This document shows positions 26,383 to 35,329 of a DNA stretch of 64,000 nucleotides, in pieces. Source of the stretch: Streptomyces sp. GSL17-111 (GTDB taxonomy: Bacteria; Actinomycetota; Actinomycetes; Streptomycetales; Streptomycetaceae); assembly GCF_037911585.1 (NCBI RefSeq), contig NZ_JBAJNS010000001.1, positions 624,001 to 688,000 of the forward strand. Direction: 5' to 3'. Below the pieces are notes generated by a model. The model searched no databases, had not been told where the DNA came from, and saw only the letters and a list, made by a program, of their open reading frames with translations. The position numbers and the translations under genes are program-made. Within the stretch, counting starts at the first letter, position 1; every line of letters begins with the position of its first letter.

Positions 26383-27788
26383 CAGTGCTCCCCTCCGTTC
26401 TCCAGGCGGGTCAGGATCAGCGGCGCCAGTTCCGTCACGTCCCCGGCGCCCATGGTCAGGACGAGGTCCCCCGGCTTGGCCATGGCCGCGACGGCCTCGG
26501 GCACCGCGTCCCGCCCGGGCGCGGCCGTGACGTCCGCGGCGCGCGCGCGGGCGGCGTCCGTGATGAGCGCGCTGGTCACGCCGGGGATCGGGTCCTCCCG
26601 CGCGGGGTAGACGTCCAGCACGATCGAGGCGTCGGCGAGGGCCAGCGCGGCGCCCATCTCCGCGCCCAGCTCCTTGGTGCGGCTGAACAGGTGCGGCTGG
26701 AAGACGACCAGGACCCGGCCCTCGGGCGCGGCGGCCCGCATCGCCTCCAGGTCGGCGACCATCTCGCTGGGGTGGTGCGCGTAGGAGTCGATGACCTGCA
26801 CGCCCCCGGCCTCCCCGATGCGCTGGAGGCGGCGGCCCACGCCGGTGTAGGCGGCCAGGGCGTCGGCCAGCGCGGCGGCGGGCACCCCCGCCGCGACGCC
26901 CGCGGCGAGTGCGGCCACGGCGTTGTGCGCGTAGTGCCGCCCCGGCACGGAGACGGTGAAGGTGAGCCGTTCGCCGCCGAGGAGCACGGTGACCTCGCTG
27001 GTCAGGCCGCGCGCGGTGACGTCCAGGACGCGCACGTCGGCGTCCGGCGACTCGCCGTAGGTGGCGACGGTGACGTCCGCGAGGCCCCGCACCCGGGCGG
27101 TCAGCTCGCGCGCTCCGGGGTGGTCGGCGGAGATCACCAGGGTGCCGCCGGGGCGGATCCGCCCGGCGAACGTCTCGAAGGAGACGTGGATCTCCTCCAT
27201 GGAGCCGTAGTTGGCGTGGTGGTCGAGCTCGACGTTGAGGATGATCGCGACGTCGGGGCGGTAGGCGTGGAAGCTGCGGTCGCTCTCGTCGGCCTCGGCG
27301 ACGAAGATGCCGCCCGTGCCGTGGTGGGCGTTGCTGCACGGGCCCGCCAGGTCCCCGCCGATGGCGTAGGACGGGTCGAGCCCCAGGGCGCCGAGGCTGA
27401 CGGCGAGCATGGACGTCGTCGTGGTCTTGCCGTGCGTCCCGGCGACCGCGATCGTGCGGTGGTCCGTCATGAGCCCGGCCAGGGCGTCCGACCGGTGCAC
27501 GACGGGGACGCCGTGGGTGGCCGCGGCGGCCAGCTCGGGGTTGTCCGCGCGGATGGCCGAGGAGACGACGACGGACGTGGCGTCGGCGGCGAGGTGCTCG
27601 GCCGCGTGGCCGACGTGCACGGTGACGCCCAGGTCGCGCAGGGCGGCGACCGTGGCCGACTCCTTGGCGTCGCTGCCCGCCACCCGCGCCCCGCGCAGGG
27701 CGAGGATCTTGGCGATGCCCGACATGCCGGCTCCGCCGATGCCGATGAAGTGCGGTCTGTCCATGCCGGACGGGACAGCCGGTGCCAT
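26382..27788 (-). CDS. murC: UDP-N-acetylmuramate--L-alanine ligase
   Basis: Adds L-Ala to UDP-MurNAc, first step of stem-peptide assembly in the cytoplasm. 468 aa. N-terminal UDP-binding HFIGIGGAGMSGIAKIL, ATP loop VAGTHGKTTTTSML, and conserved DESDRSF, HHANYGSMEEI, DSYAHHPSEM, FQPHLFSRT. ATG 27788 chosen; ATG 27764 (MDRPHFIG) is closer to the shortest family members. The frame is open another 300 nt upstream across the response-regulator gene, as a shadow only. Unusual location away from the main dcw cluster is common for murC in this genus. Confidence 0.95.
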   Translation of the reverse strand: MAPAVPSGMDRPHFIGIGGAGMSGIAKILALRGARVAGSDAKESATVAALRDLGVTVHVGHAAEHLAADATSVVVSSAIRADNPELAAAATHGVPVVHRSDALAGLMTDHRTIAVAGTHGKTTTTSMLAVSLGALGLDPSYAIGGDLAGPCSNAHHGTGGIFVAEADESDRSFHAYRPDVAIILNVELDHHANYGSMEEIHVSFETFAGRIRPGGTLVISADHPGARELTARVRGLADVTVATYGESPDADVRVLDVTARGLTSEVTVLLGGERLTFTVSVPGRHYAHNAVAALAAGVAAGVPAAALADALAAYTGVGRRLQRIGEAGGVQVIDSYAHHPSEMVADLEAMRAAAPEGRVLVVFQPHLFSRTKELGAEMGAALALADASIVLDVYPAREDPIPGVTSALITDAARARAADVTAAPGRDAVPEAVAAMAKPGDLVLTMGAGDVTELAPLILTRLENGGEH

Positions 27789-27876
27789 GTGCGGGTCTCC
27801 CTCGGTTGCGTCGTGCCGGCGCCCCGGGACCCCGGCGCCGTGCCCCGATTCTCGCACCCCGCCGGGGCGGCCCCGG

Positions 27877-28578
27877 TCAGGCGGGCCTGATGAGCCCGGC
27901 CGCCAGCCCCGCCGCGACGGCGGCCGTACGGCTGTCGACGTCCAGCTTGTCGTAGATGTGCACCAGGTGCGTCTTGACGGTCGCCTCGCTGATGAACAGC
28001 CGCCGGGAGATCTGCCGGTTGGCCAGCCCCTCGGCGAGGAGCTGGAGGATCTCGCTCTCGCGGGGCGAGAGCGTGGGGCGCCCCGCACGCACCCGGCCCA
28101 GCAGCCGGGCGGCGACGGTCGGCGCGAGGACCGTCTCGCCCCGGGCCGCCGCCCGGACGGCGGCGGCCAGCTCCTCGGGCGGGGCGTCCTTCAGGAGGTA
28201 CCCCGTGGCCCCGGCCTCGACGGCGGCGAGGATGTCGGCGTCCGTGCTGTAGGTGGTGAGGATGAGCACGGCGGGCGGCGCGGGACGTGCGGCGATGGCC
28301 CGGGTGGCGTCCACCCCGTGCATGCCGCCGCCCATCTGGAGGTCCATCAGGACGACGTCGGGCCGCGCCCGGCCCGTGGGGGCGTCGTCGGCGGCGGGGT
28401 CGGCGGCGGCTACGGCGTCGGCGCCGTCCGCCGCGTCGAGGAAGGCCAGTGCGGCGGCGCCGTCCCCCGCCTCCCCGACGACCGCCACGCCGGGCAGCTC
28501 CTCGATGATGGCCCGCAGTCCGCGTCGCACCACGGGGTGGTCGTCCACGAGCAGCACGCGCACCGGCCCGGCGTTCAC
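27877..28578 (-). CDS. NarL/LuxR-type response regulator
   Basis: 233 aa. Receiver domain with acidic pair LLVDDHP (residues 7-13), phospho-Asp in VVLMDLQM, and Lys in YLLKDAPPEE. A low-complexity Ala/Asp insert of ~25 residues lies before the phosphorylation strand, absent from typical receivers. C-terminal LuxR helix-turn-helix SPRESEILQLLAEGL ... EATVKTHLVHIYDKL. GTG 28578 overlaps the kinase stop by 4 nt (GTGA), so kinase and regulator are coupled. Target likely the divergent ABC genes, by context. Confidence 0.92.
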   Translation of the reverse strand: MNAGPVRVLLVDDHPVVRRGLRAIIEELPGVAVVGEAGDGAAALAFLDAADGADAVAAADPAADDAPTGRARPDVVLMDLQMGGGMHGVDATRAIAARPAPPAVLILTTYSTDADILAAVEAGATGYLLKDAPPEELAAAVRAAARGETVLAPTVAARLLGRVRAGRPTLSPRESEILQLLAEGLANRQISRRLFISEATVKTHLVHIYDKLDVDSRTAAVAAGLAAGLIRPA

Positions 28579-29810
28579 GGCACCGCCACGGGGGCGCGCA
28601 GCGGCAGGGTCGCGGCCACGGCGGTGCCCTCGCCGGGAGCGGACTCCACGGACAGCGTTCCGCCCAGCTCCGCGATGCGCTCCCGCATGCCGTGGAGCCC
28701 GAAGCCGCCCGCCGGGGCGCCGGGGACGAACCCCGCGCCGTCGTCGAAGACGTCCAGCGTCACCTCGCTCGCGTGGAAGACGAGGGTGACGGCGGCGCGC
28801 GGGGCGTGGGCGTGCCGGGCGACGTTGGCCAGCGCCTCCTGGGTCAGCCGCAGGAGTGCCACCTCGGCCTCCACCGGCAGCGGGCAGGGCTCGCCCTCCA
28901 CCCGGAAGGTGACCTCGGTGCGGGTACCGGAGCCGAGCGGCGCGGCGGTCAGGCGGCGCAGTGCCTCGGGCAGGGGCGCGTCGGTGAGGGCCGGCGGGGT
29001 GAGGGCGTGCACGAAGCGCCGGGCCTCGGCGAGGTTGTCGGCCGCGGTGCGTTCCGCTTCGCGGATGTGCTCCCGGGCGGTGGCGGAGGTGGGGCCGTCG
29101 GGGAGCGCGCTGTGCGCGGCGCGGCTGAGGAGGACGATGCTGGACAGCCCCTGGGCGAGGGTGTCGTGGATCTCCCGGGCGAGGCGCTGGCGCTCGGCCA
29201 GGCGCCCGGCCTCGCGCTGGCTGGCCGCCAGCTCGCCCCGGGTGCGGACGAGGTCGTCGATGAGCCGCTGCCGCTCCCGGCTCTCGCGGTGCAGCGCGGC
29301 GTAGCCGTAGGCGGTGAGCACGGCGACGGCGGCCCCGGCCAGCGGCCCGACGACCTTCGCCGCCGTCAGCCCGCCGGTGCCGGCCGCCTGTGCGGCGATC
29401 ACCGCGCCCGTGGTGAAAGCGACGGCGGGCAGCGCCCAGCGGGTGGGGAGCAGGTGCAGCTGGAGGAAGAAGAGCGGGAACGCGAGGTAGCTGACGTCCG
29501 CCTCGACGGCCAGCAGGCAGAGCCACAGCGCGGTGACGGCGCCGAGCCAGTACCGCGCACGCCGCCGGGACGGGGACCGGCGGACGTCCAGCACCCCGGC
29601 GGCGTACACCGCGCCCAGCAGCGCGCCGGGCGGCAGGAGCCAGGCGGGTGAGGCGGCGAGCGCGACGACGAGGAGCACCGCGAAGGTGCCGTGCAGCGCG
29701 GCGCTCAGCAGCCGCTCCACGGACGGGGCGGTGGCGGCGGGAGGGGGCGGGGCGGAGCTCACTCCGCCGAGGGTACGGGTGGCGGCGGGGGCGACGGCCG
29801 CAGCCGCCAT
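28575..29810 (-). CDS. Membrane-bound NarL-family sensor histidine kinase
   Basis: 411 aa. About five hydrophobic segments between residues 35 and 160 (AVLLVVALAASPAWLL, LTALWLCLLAVE-like, VVGPLAGAAVAVLTAYGYA) with very short loops, so sensing is probably intramembrane. HisKA_3 H-box LAREIHDTLAQGLSS, N-box LTQEALANVARHAHAP, G1 DDGAGF and G2 GLHGMRERI. ATG 29810 taken as start; a GTG at 29762 is possible. It pairs with the overlapping response regulator and is divergent from an FtsX-like permease, the usual layout of an envelope-stress or peptide-detoxification module. Confidence 0.9.
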   Translation of the reverse strand: MAAAAVAPAATRTLGGVSSAPPPPAATAPSVERLLSAALHGTFAVLLVVALAASPAWLLPPGALLGAVYAAGVLDVRRSPSRRRARYWLGAVTALWLCLLAVEADVSYLAFPLFFLQLHLLPTRWALPAVAFTTGAVIAAQAAGTGGLTAAKVVGPLAGAAVAVLTAYGYAALHRESRERQRLIDDLVRTRGELAASQREAGRLAERQRLAREIHDTLAQGLSSIVLLSRAAHSALPDGPTSATAREHIREAERTAADNLAEARRFVHALTPPALTDAPLPEALRRLTAAPLGSGTRTEVTFRVEGEPCPLPVEAEVALLRLTQEALANVARHAHAPRAAVTLVFHASEVTLDVFDDGAGFVPGAPAGGFGLHGMRERIAELGGTLSVESAPGEGTAVAATLPLRAPVAVP

Positions 29811-29975
29811 CAACCGTTCGGTGGATTCCGGGGTGCACCGCACGGGGGACGACGGGCCCCTCCGCGTCGGCGATGCGCACGGGGGCGGCGCCCGCGAGGC
29901 TGGAGCGGCCGCCGTCCGGCAGGGCGTGCGGCCCCGCAGGTCACCGTCCCTCCCCGATCCACCAGGAGTCCCGCT

Positions 29976-31049
29976 GTGTTCGTCGCCCTCCGTGACCTCC
30001 GCTTCGCCCGTGGGCGGTTCGCCCTGATGGGCGTCGTGGTCACGCTGCTCGCCACGTTGGTGGTGTTCCTGCACGGCCTCACCGAGGGGCTGGCCCGGGA
30101 CTCCTCCTCGGCCGTCGCCGGGCTGCCGGCCGACCGGATCGCCTTCGGGGCGCCGACCGGCGCCGAGCCGGAGGTGTCGTTCTCCGACAGCACGGTCTCC
30201 GCCGAGCAGGCGCGGGGCTGGGCTGCGGCGGACGGGGTACGCGCGGCCGAGCCGCTGGGCGTCGCGATGACCCGGCTGACGGGCCGGGACAGCGCGGGCT
30301 CGGTGAGCCTCTTCGGCGGCCCGCCGGCCCTGCTCCCCCGCCTGACCGAGGGGGCGGCGCCGGGCCGGGGCGAGGCGGCGGTCAGTGCGGCGGTCGCCGA
30401 GGAGTACGGGCTGGCCGTGGGCGGGCCGGTGCGGCTCGGCACGCGGGAGCTGACGGTCTCCGGGGTCACCGAGGACCGCGCCCACGCCCACGCCCCCACC
30501 GTCTGGACGGACCTGCCGACCTGGCACGCGGTGAGCGGCCACGAACGGCCGACGGTGCTCGCCCTGACCCTGTCCGCCGACGCCGACACCCCGGCGGTCG
30601 ACGCCCGGCTCGCGACGGCCGCCGTGCCGACCGGCGACGCAGTGGAGGGGATCGCGAGCCACGCCGCCGAGCAGGGCAGCCTCCGGCTCGTCCAGGGCTG
30701 CCTGTTCGTCGTGGCCGCGCTGGTGACCGGGGCGTTCTTCACCGTCTGGACGGTGCAGCGCCGACCGGAGGTCGCCGTGCTCAAGGCCGTGGGGGCGAGC
30801 AGCGGCTACCTCGTACGCGACGCCCTGGCCCAGGCCCTCGTGCTCCTGCTGGGCGGCACCCTGCTCGGCGCGGGCCTGGCGCTGGCGGGCGGGCTGGTGG
30901 CGGTGCGCGGGGTGCCCTTCGTCCTGGACGTGCGGACGGCCGCGCCGCCGGTGGCCGCCATGGTCGTGCTCGGTCTGGCCGGGGCCGCGCTCGCCGTCCG
31001 CCGCATCACCTCCGTCGACCCCCTGACCGCGCTGGGAGCCAGCCGATGA
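29976..31049 (+). CDS. FtsX/MacB-like ABC transporter permease
   Basis: 357 aa. One N-terminal membrane helix (GRFALMGVVVTLLATLVVFLHG is its range by ends GRFALM and VFLHG), a ~200-residue extracytoplasmic domain, then three C-terminal helices with the FtsX fold (VQGCLFVVAALVTGAFF, EVAVLKAVGASSGYL). The EVAVLKAVGAS segment is the family hallmark. GTG 29976 has AGGAG 8 nt upstream; the frame is open further upstream across the divergent promoter region as noise. Overlaps the ATPase gene by 4 nt (ATGA). Confidence 0.9.
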   Translation: MFVALRDLRFARGRFALMGVVVTLLATLVVFLHGLTEGLARDSSSAVAGLPADRIAFGAPTGAEPEVSFSDSTVSAEQARGWAAADGVRAAEPLGVAMTRLTGRDSAGSVSLFGGPPALLPRLTEGAAPGRGEAAVSAAVAEEYGLAVGGPVRLGTRELTVSGVTEDRAHAHAPTVWTDLPTWHAVSGHERPTVLALTLSADADTPAVDARLATAAVPTGDAVEGIASHAAEQGSLRLVQGCLFVVAALVTGAFFTVWTVQRRPEVAVLKAVGASSGYLVRDALAQALVLLLGGTLLGAGLALAGGLVAVRGVPFVLDVRTAAPPVAAMVVLGLAGAALAVRRITSVDPLTALGASR

Positions 31050-31777
31050 CCGAGCGTCCGATCCCCCTCGCCCTGGACCGCGTGCGCCTCACCTACCCGG
31101 ACGGGGACCGGCGGCTCACCGCGCTGGACGACGTCAGCCTGCGGGTCGCGGCCGGTGAGCTGGTCGCGGTGGCCGGACCGTCCGGCTCGGGGAAGTCCTC
31201 GCTGCTGGCGGTGGCCGCGACGCTGCTGCGCCCGGACGCCGGGACGGTCCGCCTCGCCGGGCAGGACGTCGGCGCGTTGCGGGCGGCGGCCCGCACCGCG
31301 TGGCGGCGCACGGCCGTGGGCATCGTCTTCCAGCAGCCGAACCTCCTGCCCTCACTGACGTCCGTGGAGCAGTTGCTGGTGATGGCCCACCTGCGGGGCG
31401 GACGCCGGGCGCTGCGGCGGGCGGGTGAGCGGCGCCGGGCGGAGGAGCTGCTGGAGACGGTCGGCCTGGACGCGTCCCGGCGGCGGCGCAGGCCGCACCA
31501 GCTCTCCGGGGGTGAACGCCAGCGGGTGAACATCGCCAGGGCGCTGTTCGGCGAGCCGGCGGTGCTGCTGGTCGACGAGCCGACCTCGGCGCTGGACCAC
31601 GAGCGCGGGGCCCGGGTGGCGGAGCTGCTGCGGGAGGTGACCCGCAGGCACGGCACCGCGACCGTCCTGGTGACGCACGACCTCAGTGTGCTCGGCCGCG
31701 CGGACCGGGTGCTGGACATGGCCGACGGCCGGCTCACCGCCCGCGCGGGCGTCACTCCGCGTGCGCGAACAGCCTGA
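31046..31777 (+). CDS. LolD/MacB-type ABC transporter ATPase
   Basis: 243 aa partner of the FtsX-like permease. Walker A GPSGSGKSS, Q-loop FQQPNLLPSLT, signature LSGGERQRVNIARAL, Walker B VLLVDEPTSALD, H-loop LVTHD. This class extrudes antimicrobial peptides or lipoproteins or acts mechanically rather than importing. Start ATG overlaps the permease stop. The 3' end runs 26 nt into the convergent minus-strand gene, leaving no terminator between them. Confidence 0.93.
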   Translation: MTERPIPLALDRVRLTYPDGDRRLTALDDVSLRVAAGELVAVAGPSGSGKSSLLAVAATLLRPDAGTVRLAGQDVGALRAAARTAWRRTAVGIVFQQPNLLPSLTSVEQLLVMAHLRGGRRALRRAGERRRAEELLETVGLDASRRRRRPHQLSGGERQRVNIARALFGEPAVLLVDEPTSALDHERGARVAELLREVTRRHGTATVLVTHDLSVLGRADRVLDMADGRLTARAGVTPRARTA

Positions 31778-32219
31778 GCACCGGTACGCCGACCTGGTGG
31801 CGGGCCCGGGAGGCCCAGTCCCGGTGGAAGAACTCCTCCACCAGGTGCGGTGCCGTGAGCACGATGACCTCGTCGGCGTTGGACCGCGCGACGACGGACT
31901 TCAGGACGTCGAGCGGGTGCTTGTCGATCAGCCGTCCCTCGGCCCCGGCGCCGGTCTCGCGCAGCGACTTGAGGGAGTGTTCGAGGGCGAGCCGGGCGGG
32001 CTGCGCGACGTCGCCGTCCTCCGGTTCCTCGGCCTCGTGCACGGCCTGCTCCAGCTCGCCGAGCGCGACGTCGTCCAGGGCCCGCAGCAGGCGGTCCTGC
32101 CGCCCGCGCGGCTGCATGAGGACGACGAAGGAGACCTCCTCCTCGCCGTGGAGGGTGGTGACGAGCTCCACGTCCGTCGGCACCAGCGGCTTCTCGATCA
32201 TGAGTACGGTCGTGAACAC
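31752..32219 (-). CDS. Conserved actinobacterial hypothetical protein (stress-protein-like fold)
   Basis: 155 aa. Alternating strands and helices ending in DEVIVLTAPHLVEEFFHRDWASRAR, resembling a Rossmann-like Usp/HUP fold, but without the ATP-binding G-x2-G-x9-G motif. Homologues are sometimes labelled indole-3-glycerol phosphate synthase; the sequence has no TrpC barrel motifs and is half the needed length, so I reject that name. GTG 32219 gives VFTTVLMIEKPLVPTDVE at the start. Its 3' end overlaps the convergent ATPase gene by 26 nt. Function unknown. Confidence 0.72.
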   Translation of the reverse strand: MFTTVLMIEKPLVPTDVELVTTLHGEEEVSFVVLMQPRGRQDRLLRALDDVALGELEQAVHEAEEPEDGDVAQPARLALEHSLKSLRETGAGAEGRLIDKHPLDVLKSVVARSNADEVIVLTAPHLVEEFFHRDWASRARHQVGVPVLRLFAHAE

Positions 32220-32332
32220 GGCGGGTGCCCTTCTTCTCCACGGCCCCGCGGGGCCCGTACAGCCAACGTTCCTGCGCTGGAGAGAGTCTGCCCGGCGAAC
32301 GCAAAGCGGAACGCTCAATTCCGCTTTCGCCG

Positions 32333-33142
32333 TCACTGCCGACGGTAACGCGTGAACAGGAAGCCGGCCTCCTCCAGCAGGGACTCCAGGGCGAACTCCA
32401 CGGGGACGGGGAAGGTGGCGCCCTTCATGATCCGCGGGGCGTCGCCCGCCGTGATCCGGGGTGCGACGGTCAGGCACAGCTCGTCCAGGACGCCCGCCGA
32501 GGCGAACTCCCCGAGCACCCAGGGGCCGCCCTCGGTCAGCAGCCTGCGGTGCCCCTCCCCGGCCAGCGCCGCCGGGACGCGGGCCGGGTCGGCGCCCACG
32601 CCCTCCCCCGCGAAGACGACCCGCGCCCCGGCGTGCCGCGCGGCCTCGACCCGTTCGGCGGGCGCCCCGGCTCCCGTCACCACCAGCGTGGGGGTCACCG
32701 GGGAGGTGAACAGCGGCGCCGTGAAGTCCAGGTCCAGGCCCGCGCTGAGCACCGCGACGGCGGGCGCGGGCGCCTGCCCCGCCGCCGCGCGGCGCTCGGC
32801 GAACGCCGCGCGGGCCTTCGCCGGGCGGTAGCCCTCCGTGCGCACCGTCTCGGCCCCCACCACGACGGCGTCCGCCAGCCCGCGCAGCACGCCGAAGACC
32901 CGCATGTCGGTGGCGTTGGACAGGGGCTGCGACCGGCCGTCGTGGTGCGCCGCGCCGTCCAGCGACGCGACCATGTTGCCCCGCAGCCAGCTCCGGCCGG
33001 CGGGCTCGGGCCCGTGCGGTGGGCACGCGTCGGCCCCCGGGTAGGCGTACGCGTCGGCGAGCTCCGCAAGGCTCCACTCGCGGTCGACGGTGACGTCCGG
33101 ATGTCCGGAGGCATCGGGGGACAAAGGGAACAGGCGTCGCAT
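32333..33142 (-). CDS. RibD C-terminal-like pyrimidine reductase / dihydrofolate reductase-fold protein
   Basis: 269 aa NADPH-dependent reductase fold. Motifs of the RibD_C family: SLDGAAHHDGRSQPLSNATD (substrate loop), GVLRGLADAVVVGAETVRTEGY, LLTEGGPWVLGEF, and LCLTVAPRITAGDAPRIM. No deaminase domain precedes it, so it is a stand-alone reductase, as in the two-protein riboflavin route or a paralogue with another substrate. The ATG at 33142 lies back-to-back with the ZapE-like gene, 65 nt away. No riboflavin genes are nearby. Confidence 0.87.
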   Translation of the reverse strand: MRRLFPLSPDASGHPDVTVDREWSLAELADAYAYPGADACPPHGPEPAGRSWLRGNMVASLDGAAHHDGRSQPLSNATDMRVFGVLRGLADAVVVGAETVRTEGYRPAKARAAFAERRAAAGQAPAPAVAVLSAGLDLDFTAPLFTSPVTPTLVVTGAGAPAERVEAARHAGARVVFAGEGVGADPARVPAALAGEGHRRLLTEGGPWVLGEFASAGVLDELCLTVAPRITAGDAPRIMKGATFPVPVEFALESLLEEAGFLFTRYRRQ

Positions 33143-33207
33143 GACCGCAGTGTGGCACGGGCCACTGTCGTCCGAGGGAGGGGCCCGTGCGCCGTACAGT
33201 GGCAGAC

Positions 33208-34365
33208 GTGCCGACCTCCGCCTCCTCCTCCGCCACGACTCCGCAGCCGAAGACCCCGGAGCGCCCGGAGCCGCCCACGGGCACGGCCTCCGGGGCGGCC
33301 GACGAGACGCCCGCCGCGCTCAGCGAGCGGCATCCGCACGTCCCGGCCGACCGGCTGGTCGCCGAGCTCGTCCCGCCGCCCCGGTTCGACGCGGTGCGCT
33401 TCGAGACCTACCTCCCCGACCCGGCCCAGCCGAGCCAGGCCGAGGCCGTCGAGGTGCTGAGCGACTTCGCCCGCTCCCTCGGCGGCGCGACGGCGTCGGG
33501 CGGCGGGCGCGGTGGCGTGGGCCGGTGGTTCCGGCGTCCGAAGCGCGCGGAGGCCACCGGCCCGCGCGGGGTGTACCTCGACGGGGGGTACGGCGTCGGC
33601 AAGACGCACCTGCTGGCCTCGCTGTGGCACGCCACCCCGGCACCGGCCGAGCGCAAGGCGTTCGGCACCTTCGTGGAGCTGACGAACCTCGTGGGGGCGC
33701 TCGGCTTCCAGCAGACCGTCGCGACGCTCTCCGAGCACCGGCTCCTGTGCATCGACGAGTTCGAGCTGGACGACCCCGGCGACACCGTGCTCGTCTCCTC
33801 CCTGCTCGCGCGGCTCGTCGAGGAGGGGGTGGCGCTCGCCGCCACGTCCAACACCCTGCCCGGCAAGCTCGGCGAGGGACGTTTCGCGGCGGCCGACTTC
33901 CTGCGCGAGATCCAGGGCCTGTCGGCCCACTTCCGCGCCCAGCGGATCGACGGTGAGGACTACCGCCACCGGGGCCTGCCCGAGGCACCGCGGCCGTGCG
34001 GCGACGACGAGGTCACCCGGGTGGCCTACCGCACGCCCGGAGCCAGCCTGGACGCGTTCCCCGCGCTCCTGGGCCACCTGGCCCAGGTCCACCCCAGCCG
34101 CTACGGCGCCCTGTGCGACGGCCTGACGGCGGTGTGCCTGACGGGCGTGACGCCGGTCGCGGACCAGGCGACGGCGCTGCGCCTGGTGGTCCTCGCCGAC
34201 CGGCTGTACGACCGCGAGGTACCGGTGCTCGCCTCCGGGCGGCCGTTCGACGCGCTGTTCAGCGAGGAGATGCTGAACGGGGGGTACCGGAAGAAGTACT
34301 TCCGGGCGATATCCCGCCTCACCGCCCTGGCCCGCGACGGGCAGCGCCTCGCCACCGAGGGGTGA
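33208..34365 (+). CDS. zapE: ZapE/AFG1-like cell-division ATPase
   Basis: 385 aa AAA-like ATPase. Walker A DGGYGVGKTHLLASL near residue 122, Walker B RLLCIDEFELDDPGD, sensor region LAATSNTLPG, C-terminal FDALFSEEMLNGGYRKKYFRAISR. In proteobacteria ZapE acts at the Z-ring; actinobacterial members are longer at the N-terminus, here a ~70-residue Pro/Thr/Ala-rich disordered region. I prefer GTG 33208: a TACAGT -10-like hexamer at 33195-33200 ends 7 nt before it, which predicts a leaderless mRNA; GTG 33187 is the longer alternative. Confidence 0.9.
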   Translation: MPTSASSSATTPQPKTPERPEPPTGTASGAADETPAALSERHPHVPADRLVAELVPPPRFDAVRFETYLPDPAQPSQAEAVEVLSDFARSLGGATASGGGRGGVGRWFRRPKRAEATGPRGVYLDGGYGVGKTHLLASLWHATPAPAERKAFGTFVELTNLVGALGFQQTVATLSEHRLLCIDEFELDDPGDTVLVSSLLARLVEEGVALAATSNTLPGKLGEGRFAAADFLREIQGLSAHFRAQRIDGEDYRHRGLPEAPRPCGDDEVTRVAYRTPGASLDAFPALLGHLAQVHPSRYGALCDGLTAVCLTGVTPVADQATALRLVVLADRLYDREVPVLASGRPFDALFSEEMLNGGYRKKYFRAISRLTALARDGQRLATEG

Positions 34366-34420
34366 CCCGGACGGGGGCACGGAGGACGCGTAAGTACGAT
34401 CATCGCATTAGCGTCGTGAT

Positions 34421-35326
34421 GTGCTCACGTTCCGTGCCCTGATCCGCTGCCCGGCACTGCTGCTGGCCCTGGCCGCGACGGCGGCCTGCGGGACCGGCGC
34501 CGCCCCCGCGTCCCCTCCGGAGCACGGTGACGGGCCGAAGCGCGCGGCGGCCGAGGCACCCGTCCGGGAGGACCGGCCGGCCACCCTGCCGCTCACCCCG
34601 GACGGCCGCACCCCGGTCTTCCGCCACGGGCCGCGCGCCCCCCGTGCGGAGGGAACGGAGGGCGTTGCGGGCACGCGGCACGGCACGAAGCCGGTCGCGC
34701 TCACCTTTGACGCCGACATGACCGCCGGGCAGGCGGACCGCGCGGCGGCGGGCGAGCGGTTCGACCACCCGGCCCTCGTCCGGCTGCTGCGCGAGCAGCG
34801 GGTCCCGGCCACGTTCTTCGTCACCGGCATGTGGGCCCGCACCTACCCGGCCCAGACGGCGGCGCTCGGCCGCGACCCGCTGTTCGAGGTCGGCAACCAC
34901 TCCTTCTCCCACTACGCCTTCACCGAGCCCTGCCACGGCCTGCCCGCCCTCGACGCGCGGCGCCGGCTCGCCGACGTGCGCGCGGGCTTCGACGCCCTGC
35001 GCGCGGCCGGGGTGGAGCGGCCGGTGCCCTACTTCCGCTTCCCCGGCGGCTGCTACGACGACGCCGCGCTGCGGGCCATCGCCCCGGCGGGGGTGACGGC
35101 CGTGCAGTGGGACGTCGTCGGGGGCGACCCGTTCACCGAGGACGCCGACGCCGTCGTCCGACGGGTGCTGTCGGGCGTGCGGCCGGGCTCGGTCGTCGTC
35201 CTGCACTGCACCCGCAGCGCGGCGCCCACCACCGCCGAGGCGGTGCGCCGGCTCGTTCCGGCGCTGCGCGAGCGCGGCTACCGCTTCGTGCGCGTCTCCG
35301 AGCTGCTGGGCGCCGAGCGGGGCTGA
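34421..35326 (+). CDS. Secreted polysaccharide deacetylase lipoprotein with variant metal site
   Basis: 301 aa. N-terminal signal with lipobox TAAC (Cys23) after LLLALAATA, so probably membrane-anchored outside. NodB-type domain: motif 1 reads TFDADM instead of TFDDG, motif 2 HSFSH in EVGNHSFSH keeps both metal histidines, motif 3 YFRFPGGCYDD, and WDVVGGDPF. The altered motif 1 may shift the metal ligand to the third residue. Probable action: removing N-acetyl groups from wall or other glycans. Start GTG 34421. Convergent with chdC with a 3-nt gap. Confidence 0.86.
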   Translation: MLTFRALIRCPALLLALAATAACGTGAAPASPPEHGDGPKRAAAEAPVREDRPATLPLTPDGRTPVFRHGPRAPRAEGTEGVAGTRHGTKPVALTFDADMTAGQADRAAAGERFDHPALVRLLREQRVPATFFVTGMWARTYPAQTAALGRDPLFEVGNHSFSHYAFTEPCHGLPALDARRRLADVRAGFDALRAAGVERPVPYFRFPGGCYDDAALRAIAPAGVTAVQWDVVGGDPFTEDADAVVRRVLSGVRPGSVVVLHCTRSAAPTTAEAVRRLVPALRERGYRFVRVSELLGAERG

Positions 35327-35329
35327 GCG

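Noticed and set aside
31752..32219. Label indole-3-glycerol phosphate synthase for the conserved hypothetical
   Set aside because: Too short and lacks every TrpC barrel motif; no trp genes nearby.
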